This document shows positions 42,242 through 50,561 of a DNA stretch of 64,000 bases, piece by piece. Under the pieces are notes generated by a model, which was given only the letters and a program-made list of their open reading frames with translations, was not told the DNA's origin and did no database searches. Numbering within the stretch: position 1 is the stretch's first letter; every line of letters starts with the position of its first letter. Position numbers and translations under genes: made by a program. This stretch comes from Clostridiales bacterium (GTDB taxonomy: Bacteria; Bacillota; Clostridia; Monoglobales; Monoglobaceae): assembly GCA_019419865.1 (NCBI GenBank), contig JAHZIG010000016.1:1-64000 (forward strand). The letters run 5' to 3'.

Positions 42242-42616
42242 ATGGAGAAGAATGTTGAAGTAGGTTTGCTGTTCAGTTTTTATAAGAACATGCTTACCGA
42301 TAAGCAGATCGAGAGTATAGACTTATATTATAACGAGGATCTATCGCTGTCAGAGATAAGCGAGCATTTGGGGATAACGCGGCAGGGCGTTCGCGACAAT
42401 ATCAAGAGGGCGGAACATACGCTCTATGATACGGAGTCTAAACTAAGGCTTGTAGAAAGATTTTTGGATATCAAAAAGCGGCTCGCCAAGATCGACGTCA
42501 TAATAAAAGATATTGAGTCTTCGCCGGATATTAGGTATCTGTCCGATAATATCAAGCATAAGATCAACGACATCTTAATTGAGATCGGAGAGATCAACGA
42601 CGAGCAGATTCAGTAG
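42242..42616 (+). CDS. ylxM: YlxM family helix-turn-helix protein
   Basis: A 124-residue protein of the YlxM/UPF0122 family, a sigma-region-4-like DNA-binding fold linked to the signal recognition particle operon. The HTH part (YYNEDLSLSEISEHLGITRQGVRDNIKRAE, residues 29-58) is clear. The rest is a coiled coil. It precedes ffh by 90 bases, as in most Firmicutes. It is thought to assist or regulate SRP assembly. Confidence 0.92.
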   Translation: MEKNVEVGLLFSFYKNMLTDKQIESIDLYYNEDLSLSEISEHLGITRQGVRDNIKRAEHTLYDTESKLRLVERFLDIKKRLAKIDVIIKDIESSPDIRYLSDNIKHKINDILIEIGEINDEQIQ

Positions 42617-42706
42617 CTGAAAGCGTCGGTTTTCAGCTTTCGTATTGAGAGAAAAAAGGTTTAAATGCGGTATTGCGCCAAGGCGCAGAAGTGAGGAGAG
42701 AAATAA

Positions 42707-44074
42707 ATGGCGTTTGAAAGTTTGTCTGAAAAGCTTCAAAATACGTTTAAAAAACTGCGCGGCAAGGGCAAGGTCTCCGAAAAGGATCTGAAAGTCGCGA
42801 TGCGCGAGGTTAAGCTGGCGCTTCTCGAGGCCGACGTTAACTTCAAGGTCGTAAAGGAGTTTGTAAGTCAAGTCTCCGAACGCGCCAACGGTTCGGAGGT
42901 CATGGAGTCGCTCACTCCGGCGCAGCAGGTAATCAAGATAGTAAACGAAGAACTTATAAATTTGATGGGCGGTAAGGCGGAGAAACTGAATTTTTCGTCG
43001 AAACCGCCGACGGTAATCATGATGGCCGGACTTCAGGGCGCGGGTAAAACGACTACCGCGGCGAAGTTGGGCGGACAGCTTAAGAAACAGGGCAAGCGTC
43101 CGCTTCTGTGCGCGTGCGACGTCTACAGACCCGCCGCGGTCAAACAGCTGCAGGTCGTCGGCGGACAGCTTGACATTCTGGTGTACGCGGAAGAAGGGAA
43201 TACCGACGCTGTCGGGATAGCCGAGCATGCGCTGCAGCATGCGGTCAAGTATTCGAACGACGTTCTTATAATCGATACGGCCGGACGACTGCATATAGAC
43301 GAGGAACTTATGGACGAGCTTAAGCGGATATGCGAGGCGGTTCCGCCGACAGAGATACTCCTCGTCGTGGACGCGATGACCGGTCAGGACGCGGTCAACG
43401 TTGCGGATACGTTCAATAAGGAACTGGAGATAACCGGCGTGGTCTTGACCAAGCTCGACGGCGATACAAGAGGCGGCGCGGCGCTCTCGGTAAGAGCGGT
43501 GACGCATAAGCCGATCAAGTACTGCGGTATGGGCGAAAAACTGACCGATCTGGAAATTTTCCACCCGGACAGGATGGCGTCGAGGATCCTTGGAATGGGC
43601 GATATGCTCAGTCTTATCGAGAAGGCGGAGCAGGCGCTCGACATGAAGAAGGCAGAGGAGCTCGAGAAGAAGCTCAGAACGCAGAGGTTCACATATACCG
43701 ATTTTCTGGATCAGATGGATCAGATGAAGAATATGGGTCCGATTCAGAACGTACTGGGCATGATACCCGGCATTAACGCCAAGGCTCTCGAAAACGCGAA
43801 CGTCGACGAGAGGAAGATGGCGCATATCGAGGCTATAATAAAATCCATGACCGAGAGGGAGAGGAACTTAGAAGATAAGCTCACCCCGTCGAGGAAGGAA
43901 CGTATTTCCAAAGGCAGCGGGACGTCGATCTCGGAAGTTAATTCGCTTATAAAGCAGTTTGAGAACATGCAGAAGATGATGAAGCAGCTCTCGGGCGGAA
44001 ACATGCAGAAAAAGATGAAACGCGGCGGCGGTTTCGGCGGCATGTTCGGAAGAAAAAGCGGACTCCCGTTTTAA
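42707..44074 (+). CDS. ffh: Signal recognition particle protein Ffh
   Basis: GTPase of the signal recognition particle that targets nascent membrane proteins. The 455 residues contain the N domain, the G domain with GLQGAGKTTT (106-115), DTAGRLH and TKLDGDTRGGAAL, and a methionine-rich M domain that binds 4.5S RNA and signal sequences (KERISKGSGTSISEVNSLIKQF). The tail MGGGFGG-like GGGFGGMFGRK is typical. No scRNA gene was seen in the window. Confidence 0.98.
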   Translation: MAFESLSEKLQNTFKKLRGKGKVSEKDLKVAMREVKLALLEADVNFKVVKEFVSQVSERANGSEVMESLTPAQQVIKIVNEELINLMGGKAEKLNFSSKPPTVIMMAGLQGAGKTTTAAKLGGQLKKQGKRPLLCACDVYRPAAVKQLQVVGGQLDILVYAEEGNTDAVGIAEHALQHAVKYSNDVLIIDTAGRLHIDEELMDELKRICEAVPPTEILLVVDAMTGQDAVNVADTFNKELEITGVVLTKLDGDTRGGAALSVRAVTHKPIKYCGMGEKLTDLEIFHPDRMASRILGMGDMLSLIEKAEQALDMKKAEELEKKLRTQRFTYTDFLDQMDQMKNMGPIQNVLGMIPGINAKALENANVDERKMAHIEAIIKSMTERERNLEDKLTPSRKERISKGSGTSISEVNSLIKQFENMQKMMKQLSGGNMQKKMKRGGGFGGMFGRKSGLPF

Positions 44075-44165
44075 CCGAAGCGACCGAATATTTTCGGCGC
44101 AGAATACGGAATATGACAAATGAAAAATTATTAAATTAATAGTTATAATATGGAGGAAGAATATA

Positions 44166-44408
44166 ATGGCAGTAAAAATTCGTTTAAAGAGAATGGGAGC
44201 AAAGAAGGCTCCGTATTATCGCGTAGTAGTAGCGGACTCGAGATTTCCGAGAGACGGCAGATTCATCGAGCAGGTGGGAACCTACAATCCTATGGTAGAG
44301 CCCGCGGCTGTTGAGTTCGACGCTGAAAAGATCAAGAAATGGATCGGAAACGGCGCTCAGCCTACGGATACTGTTAAGAGACTCTTGAAGGAAAAGGGTA
44401 TCGTTTAA
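44166..44408 (+). CDS. rpsP: Ribosomal protein S16
   Basis: An 80-residue 30S assembly protein. The N terminus [20 protein letters not shown] and the [14 protein letters not shown] segment are diagnostic. ATATGGAGGAAGAATATA precedes the start. It follows ffh in the conserved Firmicute order. Confidence 0.98.
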   Translation: MAVKIRLKRMGAKKAPYYRVVVADSRFPRDGRFIEQVGTYNPMVEPAAVEFDAEKIKKWIGNGAQPTDTVKRLLKEKGIV

Positions 44409-44458
44409 TTTTATACGTTCGCAGAGTTTGACGCGGACGTTTGACTGGAGGAGCATTA

Positions 44459-44686
44459 ATGAAAGAGTTATTGGAGTTTATTGCAAAGTCATTAGTTAAA
44501 AATCCTGATGCGGTTGAAGTAAACGTCGTGGAAAAAGAAAACCTGACCGTTTTTCAGCTGCATGTGGCGGATGAAGATATGGGCAAAATAATCGGAAAGC
44601 AGGGCAGGATCGCCAGAGCTATAAGAACGGTTATGAAAGCCTCTGCAAGCCGCAGCAATAAAAAAGTTGTAGTTGATATTATCTAA
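44459..44686 (+). CDS. khpA: KH-domain RNA-binding protein KhpA
   Basis: A 75-residue single KH-domain protein with the GxxG loop DEDMGKIIGKQGRIARAIRTV near 41-61. With KhpB it forms an RNA chaperone that influences cell elongation and division in Firmicutes. I start at 44459 behind GGAGGAG; the frame reaches six codons further upstream but includes that ribosome site. It sits between rpsP and rimM as usual. Confidence 0.94.
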   Translation: MKELLEFIAKSLVKNPDAVEVNVVEKENLTVFQLHVADEDMGKIIGKQGRIARAIRTVMKASASRSNKKVVVDII

Positions 44687-44701
44687 TGTTAATGCTTAAA
44701 T

Positions 44702-44722
44702 GGGGATACGGGTTTCCGTATC
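44702..44722 (+). terminator. Hairpin after khpA (possible terminator/attenuator)
   Basis: GGGATACGG and CCGTATCCC pair perfectly around GTTT. The following TTGTGTATT is a poor T run, so partial termination within the rpsP-trmD operon is more likely than a full stop. Confidence 0.5.
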
Positions 44723-44866
44723 CCTTGTGTATTATCGGCGTAAATCAAGCGGCGCGTTATAATAAAAGGCGGATATAGATTCATATTGAAAACCGTACCC
44801 GCCGCGCGCTATAACGCTTTAAGCAAATTGACTTGTAAAAATACCAATGATAATGCAGGAGGTTTT

Positions 44867-45370
44867 ATGAGAAACGAATTTCTTGAACTCGGAAAGATCG
44901 TGAATACTCACGGGATCAGAGGAGAGGTTAAAATACAGCCGTGGTGCGACGATCCGGCAATATTCGACGAGCTTGAATATATATATTTGGACAATGAAAA
45001 ATATTATATCGAAAGATCGAGATTCCACAAAAACTGCGAGATCGTCAAACTCGAAGGGATCGACGATATAAACCGGGCCGAACTCTTCAGGAATAAAATA
45101 GTTACTATCGAACGCGAAGCGCTCGGCGAGCTTCCGGAAGGAACGTATTATATGGTGGACATACTCGACCTGCCGGTCAAGACCGCGGACGGGACGATCC
45201 TCGGCGTAATAGACGATATAATCAAGACCGGGAGCAACGACGTTTACGTTTTAAAGGAGACGTTTAACGGAAAGCAAATACTGATCCCCGTGATAGACAG
45301 CGTGGTAAAAAAGGTGGATATCGACGAGGGATACGTGCTGGTAGAATTAATGAAAGGTCTTATCGATTAA
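44867..45370 (+). CDS. rimM: Ribosome maturation factor RimM
   Basis: A 167-residue 16S rRNA processing and 30S assembly factor that binds S19. It has the N-terminal barrel FLELGKIVNTHGIRGEVKI and the C-terminal PRC barrel with YYMVDILDLPV and IPVIDSVVKKVDID. CAGGAGG precedes the ATG at 44867; the 27 codons of open frame upstream are not family-like. It lies directly before trmD. Confidence 0.96.
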   Translation: MRNEFLELGKIVNTHGIRGEVKIQPWCDDPAIFDELEYIYLDNEKYYIERSRFHKNCEIVKLEGIDDINRAELFRNKIVTIEREALGELPEGTYYMVDILDLPVKTADGTILGVIDDIIKTGSNDVYVLKETFNGKQILIPVIDSVVKKVDIDEGYVLVELMKGLID

Positions 45371-45403
45371 TATTGCGCCGCGCGCGGCGAAAGAGGGGTT
45401 AGG

Positions 45404-46156
45404 ATGAGGTTTGATATTTTGACGTTGTTTCCGGAGATGTTCGAGGCGACGCTGGATAACAGCATAATAGGCAGAGCTAAGAATAAAGGGCTTGTGGAGA
45501 TCAATTATATACAGATCAGGGATTTTTCCAAAAACAAGCACAGAAAGGTGGACGACTACCCATACGGCGGCGGGCAGGGAATGGTGATGCAGGCGCAGCC
45601 CATCTTCGACGCGTATATGAGCGTAGCGGACGGTCTCGGTTATAAGCCGTACACCATATATATGTCTCCCCAGGGAAAACAGTTCAGGCAGTCGACGGCT
45701 AAGAGGTTTGCCAAAAAGGAGCATATCGTGATCCTGTGCGGACATTACGAAGGGGTAGATCAGAGAGTTTTGGACGAGATAATAGACGACGAGATCTCGC
45801 TCGGCGATTTTGTATTGACCGGCGGCGAGACGGCGGCCATAGCGGTAGTGGACGCGACGGCGAGGCTGATACCCGGCGTTTTGAAGTCGGAGGAGGCGTT
45901 TTCGGACGAGTCGCACTATAACGGCCTGCTTGAATATCCTCAATATACCCGCCCCGAGGTCTGGCATGATAGGCGCGTTCCAGACGTGCTGCTTAGCGGA
46001 CATCATAAGAATATATTGGCATGGAAAAGAAAGACTTCTATTATAAATACGTTTAACAAACGCCGCGGTATGCTTGCAAAAGCCAAATTGAGCGCCGAGG
46101 AGAGGGAGTTTATAGAGCGGCTGAAACAAGAAAGATCCGGCTCGGACAGGACTTAG
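45404..46156 (+). CDS. trmD: tRNA (guanine-N1)-methyltransferase
   Basis: Methylates G37 of tRNAs, preventing frameshifts. The 250 residues have the trefoil-knot SPOUT features: MRFDILTLFPEMFE at the start, KVDDYPYGGGQGMVM, the SAM-binding YMSPQGK, ILCGHYEGVDQRVLD and GDFVLTGGETAA. It ends the ribosomal operon; rplS, which usually follows trmD, is not here. Confidence 0.98.
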   Translation: MRFDILTLFPEMFEATLDNSIIGRAKNKGLVEINYIQIRDFSKNKHRKVDDYPYGGGQGMVMQAQPIFDAYMSVADGLGYKPYTIYMSPQGKQFRQSTAKRFAKKEHIVILCGHYEGVDQRVLDEIIDDEISLGDFVLTGGETAAIAVVDATARLIPGVLKSEEAFSDESHYNGLLEYPQYTRPEVWHDRRVPDVLLSGHHKNILAWKRKTSIINTFNKRRGMLAKAKLSAEEREFIERLKQERSGSDRT

Positions 46157-46184
46157 GTTATATTAAAATTCAATATTTTGTTTT

Positions 46185-46232
46185 AAAAGCGGATATGGGA
46201 AAGTTATTGCGAATAAAATGTCCGCTTTTTTA
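46185..46232 (+). terminator. Terminator of the ylxM-trmD operon
   Basis: AAAAGCGGATAT and ATGTCCGCTTTT pair over 12 positions (one G-T) with a 21-base loop and are followed by TTTATTTTG. Confidence 0.8.
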
Positions 46233-46336
46233 TTTTGTCTCAGTTAATCTTCGGGGTTTTGCTTTTAAGATCAAAAAATTTAAAAACTAAATATAGTCGT
46301 ATTTGGAAATAAATAATAAAATTTTTGAAAAATATC

Positions 46337-46637
46337 TTGACTATACTGTGCAGCTTTGTTATAATTTGATTATACTTAGAAAAGATTGTTGATATTATTC
46401 ATAAATTAGTATTGGAAAAATTAGTATTGGAAAGTTTTGATTTTATTGGGTGAATTGGGGCGATTTTTATGTGCAAGTACGGTGAAAATTCTGTGTTTAA
46501 AATTATTTGTTAACTGCTAAACATTTAATTATAAATTATGCGTAAAATTCAGGTAAGCTACCATCACATTAATTTTAGGAAATAAATATTTAACTCAAGC
46601 AAGACATATTTTTTAAGATTCGGGAGGAGGAAAAACA
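46337..46637 (+). promoter_or_regulatory. Promoter and long leader of the 46638 gene
   Basis: TTGACT (46337-46342), 17 bases, TATAAT (46360-46365) gives a strong promoter, leaving a leader of roughly 265 bases. The leader includes an exact tandem duplication of AATTAGTATTGGAAA (46404-46418 and 46419-46433). I recognise no riboswitch class in it. The rest of the 481-base gap from trmD contains only the terminator at 46185. Confidence 0.6.
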
Positions 46638-47849
46638 ATGAAAAAAATAATATCGTTGCTGATAATATTAACAACCCTGACAAGCGGATGCATATACGCG
46701 TCCGCTTCGGAGGATATTTTGGATACACAGCAGGAGAGGACGGTCTATGCCGAGGCCTATGTCGGTAATAACAACCTGACGGTAAATAACAGTCGGACAT
46801 ACCGGCAATATCCGCCGATTATTGACGAAGAGAGCGGATGTATGATGATATCGGTAGATTGGCTGAGTTTGATAACGAATATAAGATACGAGACCGACCC
46901 GGAGGATGGAAAAGTCACATTTTACAGGAATACGTTTTATATGACGTTTACGCCTGAAAGCGACGAGATCTATTTAGCTATGGTGCAGGCGTATTACGAC
47001 GATTTATTTATAGAACCGCTCGATGAACCGTGCGAACCGATAACTTATGAAGAGAAGAGAGATTGGTCTGATACATATTATATGTTAGCGGCGGCGAGGC
47101 AGATCGACGGAACGATGTATTTGCCGTTAAGAAACGTACTGGAGATTTTAGGATATACGGTAGAGTGGAGCGAGGAGAAACAGGGCGTGGATATATACGA
47201 GCCTGATTACAGTAAACTACTGGAGGTCGAATTAACATATGATCCTTTATTAAGAGGAAATTATATCGGATTGTGCGATGGCGTTATTAAAAATAACAGT
47301 TATTTGCCAGTGGCAATGCGAAACGGCAGAGATGAGATCGCTATATACGATATCGATGGAACTAAGCTGTTTGATGTTGGATTCATCACTACCGATGTGG
47401 TCTCGCATACAATTTTCAAGCCATTTTCGACTACCACAACGTATAATGAAAACGTTAAGGATAAGAAAATAATGTATAGAAAAGGTTTGCTGCCAGAGGG
47501 AGATTATTATCAGGTAAATAGGAATTTAATGAGGTACGACTTTGCGGGAGTAGCGGTAGAGATACCGGAACTGAGGATATATTTCACTGCGCCAAAGGCC
47601 GATAAGTACTTAGCGACCGAGCTTTCGATCGGAGTAAAAGACGGACATACGTTTGAAGAGGTGGCGGAAAAATATTTGACGGGTATCGATTATGAAAATA
47701 GAGATACTGTTGCGAATGAAACCACCGCGCATATAATTTTTGACAGTTTTGAGACCAGAGACAGAGTTTTTGATATTTTAGCGGGGAAGGAAGAGATTAA
47801 ATGGGTCTCAGACTCATACGGCGATGAAGAATATAGCGATTGGGATTAA
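46638..47849 (+). CDS. Secreted protein with copper amine oxidase-like stalk segments
   Basis: A 403-residue exported protein. The signal peptide (residues 1-23) could be of lipoprotein type (LTSGC at 14-18), but the hydrophobic stretch before it is short. Segments CMMISVDWLSLITNIRYETDPEDGKVTF and GTMYLPLRNVLEILGYTVEWSE fit the two halves of the copper amine oxidase-like stalk module with a ~60-residue insertion. The C-terminal half is unrecognised. It shares the module, but not close sequence, with the genes at 10976 and 12625. A gene for an S-layer-type protein follows after 43 bases and probably shares the transcript. Confidence 0.72.
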   Translation: MKKIISLLIILTTLTSGCIYASASEDILDTQQERTVYAEAYVGNNNLTVNNSRTYRQYPPIIDEESGCMMISVDWLSLITNIRYETDPEDGKVTFYRNTFYMTFTPESDEIYLAMVQAYYDDLFIEPLDEPCEPITYEEKRDWSDTYYMLAAARQIDGTMYLPLRNVLEILGYTVEWSEEKQGVDIYEPDYSKLLEVELTYDPLLRGNYIGLCDGVIKNNSYLPVAMRNGRDEIAIYDIDGTKLFDVGFITTDVVSHTIFKPFSTTTTYNENVKDKKIMYRKGLLPEGDYYQVNRNLMRYDFAGVAVEIPELRIYFTAPKADKYLATELSIGVKDGHTFEEVAEKYLTGIDYENRDTVANETTAHIIFDSFETRDRVFDILAGKEEIKWVSDSYGDEEYSDWD

Positions 47850-47892
47850 TATAAAAGCAAATGATGAAATTTATATTTAAAGGAGGATTTAT

Positions 47893-50325
47893 ATGAAAAG
47901 AATATTAACTTTACTATTAATAGCGGCTGCGATTCTTACAAGCCAAACGTATACTTTCGCCGATTTAGATGATATGGACATTGCGTTTGCTATTTTAAGC
48001 AACTCGGCGCCTATAGTCGGCGAGACGATCCACGTCGATCCATACGCGTATGATAGATTTAGTCTTGAAGATGTATCGCGGCTGCGCGATATAAAGTATC
48101 AATGGTATAGAAACGATTCGGAGAGCAGCTCGGGCGGGAACGCTATCGAGGGCGCGACCGATAAGTATTACACAATAACCGCAGAGGATGAGGACGGGTA
48201 TATCTACTGCGTACTCAGCGGTCTTAAGGAAAGCGAAAACGTATTGACCATGCCTACCTCGCGGATAGACGCGACAGCAGAGCTGGGCGGAGCCGAGATC
48301 GCCCTTGGAACGTTTCAGGATCCTTATCCGTGTATAGACGTTCCGGCGACGGCCTGGATATTCAGAAAGGGATCCGAGCTGAGGGAGTATTCAAAATATT
48401 ATCCGCATGGGTTTTTCTCCAATATGATCGAAGACGAGAATGTGTTAGAGATCCAATGGTACAAAAACTCTATCCAATCCAATGAAGGTGGAACGCCGAT
48501 AGACGGAGCCGTTTCGTTAGAGTATATTCCTACCGAGGACGATTTTGGATTTTACTTATATTACACTGTCGGCGGGAAAGAAGGATACACCGGCGGCGTT
48601 ACCTCCAACGTTACCGCTTATCCGGTAAGCGAAGACGAGAGTTTAGGCGGAGGAACCGTCGCGGGTACGAGACTGCCAAGAGAGATCGAGATAACCGGCG
48701 CCGCGGCGCGCGGCGCGACGTTAAGCGTTGAAGCGTACCATAACACGGAATATCAATGGTATGTAAACGACGTTGATGATAATACCGGAGGAGAGCCAGT
48801 AGCGGGGGCGAATTTGACCTATTACACCGTTCGGGAGCAGGATATAGGCAAATACATATACGTCTCGACCATGAGCTATAAGTCGGAAGAAGAACTATTA
48901 TACTTAACGTCCGAGCCTACCGAGGCTGTCGCCGATACCTGCGAGATCATGGGAGCGACAACGGAGGATATCGAACCGATAAGAACCGAGATGATAAGCG
49001 CCGAGCCTATCCCGGCGGGCGTAAATTGTCTCGTTCAGTGGTATAGAAACGACGCGCCGGAGAACTTTGGCGGCGAGCCTATTTTAGGAGCTACGCTTAA
49101 ATATTATACGCCTACGGCGCAGGACGTCGGTAAATATCTATACTGCGTGTTTACCCCGGAATATCCGACCGTGGGCGAGCCGATAGCCTCGAACGTGACC
49201 GGAGCGGTTCAGGCAAGGCATATTATCTTACTGGACAGTAACGGCGGAAGGAGAGAAGGCTGGACGTGCTACCATATGTATGAATGCGAAGATATGGAAG
49301 AGTTTGTCGGTAGATTTATGACCCCGGCGAGAGGCGGATGCGAATTTTTGGGCTGGGCGGATTCGCCCGACGCCGACGAACCGAATTTTGACGCAAGCTC
49401 TACCATAGATTCGGACATGATCCTCTACGCCGTATGGAAAAGGAATCCGGGCAGTTATATACCCGGTTCCTCGACCGGGTTCCAGCCCGCGACCGGCAAT
49501 AACAACAGCGGATCTGATATCGAAGAGGCCGTAACCGGCGAGATCGTTTCATATATGCCGTATGTAATAGACGCGGATACGGAGATAGACGTGTCGGACT
49601 ATTTTATGGTCAAAGATGAAAACGGAGAGATCAGCGCCGCTGAGTTTGAGATAGACGAAGCGGGAGAGAATATATCAAAGCTTTCGGACGGCAGTTTTAG
49701 GACCGAGACCGCCGGAGAATCGTCCGTAACGGTCAAAGACGCCGAAGGGCGGACCTTAACGTCTGAATTTACGGTTGACAGCTTTGCGACGGAAGGAGCG
49801 GAATTTACCGATATATACGGGCATTGGGCGGAGGAAGAGATAAAAAAGGCGGCCGAGACCGGTATGATCAAGGGCTACGAAGATAATACGTTCAGACCTG
49901 AGGAAAGCGTCAGCGTAGAGGAGTTTATGACGATACTTACAAGGCTCGATCCGAGCGGAGAGCCAAAAGAGCGGCGCGAATTGAATATTTCAATAAATTC
50001 GTCCGACTGGAGCGAAAATTATATCAAGAATATCATAAACAAAATGACCTCGGAGCAGACGGAATTTGTATTTGGAAACGCTCTTACCGCTTCAGAGCCG
50101 ATTTTACGCGAAACGGCGGCGTATTTGCTTACCTTTGATAAGAGCGGCGGCGACGCTGACAGCTCGTTTACCGACGTATCGGCAAATAAATTTAAAGAAA
50201 ACATTGCTCGTTCGCAAAGCCTCGGATATTTCATAGGCAATCCGGATAATACTTTCAAGCCTAAGTCTTACATAACCAGAGCCGAAACTGCGGTCGTTAT
50301 AAATAGAATAGAGCGGTCGTTATAA
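47893..50325 (+). CDS. Large surface protein with QWY repeats and SLH domains
   Basis: An 810-residue exported protein with signal peptide 1-23. Four copies of a ~42-residue beta unit follow the pattern QWYxND...GG-P-I-GA...YYT...D-GKYIYC at about 68-109, 186-228, 286-326 and 380-420. Next is an InlB/Listeria-Bacteroides-type unit (GGCEFLGWADSPDAD to LYAVWKR, 480-516), a proline/serine-rich linker, and two to three S-layer homology domains from residue 638 (FTDIYGHWAEEEIKKAAETG, then FKPKSYITRAETAVVINR). SLH domains tie proteins non-covalently to pyruvylated wall polymers. It likely displays an adhesive or scaffold array. Confidence 0.85.
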   Translation: MKRILTLLLIAAAILTSQTYTFADLDDMDIAFAILSNSAPIVGETIHVDPYAYDRFSLEDVSRLRDIKYQWYRNDSESSSGGNAIEGATDKYYTITAEDEDGYIYCVLSGLKESENVLTMPTSRIDATAELGGAEIALGTFQDPYPCIDVPATAWIFRKGSELREYSKYYPHGFFSNMIEDENVLEIQWYKNSIQSNEGGTPIDGAVSLEYIPTEDDFGFYLYYTVGGKEGYTGGVTSNVTAYPVSEDESLGGGTVAGTRLPREIEITGAAARGATLSVEAYHNTEYQWYVNDVDDNTGGEPVAGANLTYYTVREQDIGKYIYVSTMSYKSEEELLYLTSEPTEAVADTCEIMGATTEDIEPIRTEMISAEPIPAGVNCLVQWYRNDAPENFGGEPILGATLKYYTPTAQDVGKYLYCVFTPEYPTVGEPIASNVTGAVQARHIILLDSNGGRREGWTCYHMYECEDMEEFVGRFMTPARGGCEFLGWADSPDADEPNFDASSTIDSDMILYAVWKRNPGSYIPGSSTGFQPATGNNNSGSDIEEAVTGEIVSYMPYVIDADTEIDVSDYFMVKDENGEISAAEFEIDEAGENISKLSDGSFRTETAGESSVTVKDAEGRTLTSEFTVDSFATEGAEFTDIYGHWAEEEIKKAAETGMIKGYEDNTFRPEESVSVEEFMTILTRLDPSGEPKERRELNISINSSDWSENYIKNIINKMTSEQTEFVFGNALTASEPILRETAAYLLTFDKSGGDADSSFTDVSANKFKENIARSQSLGYFIGNPDNTFKPKSYITRAETAVVINRIERSL

Positions 50326-50339
50326 ACTAGATAGAGATG

Positions 50340-50367
50340 GCGCCGCGCTGATGAAACAGCGCGGCGC
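50340..50367 (+). terminator. Strong hairpin after the SLH protein
   Basis: A perfect 11-pair stem GCGCCGCGCTG/CAGCGCGGCGC with loop ATGAAA starts 15 bases after the stop. There is no T run, so its terminator role is uncertain; it may protect the mRNA end. Confidence 0.5.
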
Positions 50368-50433
50368 AACGCCTCAATATTTCAGTATTTTACGTTTCGG
50401 CTTATAAACTTGTTAGAAATTTGAAAAAAAGGC

Positions 50434-50461
50434 TTGCCAATTGATTTTTTTATGTTATAAT
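50434..50461 (+). promoter_or_regulatory. Promoter of tig
   Basis: TTGCCA (50434-50439), 16 bases, TATAAT (50456-50461), about 100 bases before the trigger-factor start. Confidence 0.6.
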
Positions 50462-50561
50462 ATAGAACTATATGGATTCTAAATGGCGATAACGCCTGCG
50501 GCGCTCTGGGCGCTAAGAGAAAGAATAAGCTAAAACACTAACGGAGCGAGGTATTAAACAA

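Noticed and set aside
42575..43825. 416-codon open frame antisense to ffh
   Set aside because: It lies wholly opposite a certain gene, lacks a ribosome site and any family pattern, and is the kind of shadow produced by GC-rich third positions.
45347..46129. 260-codon frame antisense to trmD
   Set aside because: Complete overlap with trmD and no recognisable protein features.
46440..46500. Sequence reminiscent of group II intron or riboswitch motifs (GTGCAAGTACGGTG)
   Set aside because: The match is short; no domain V hairpin, no reverse transcriptase and no known aptamer core could be assembled.
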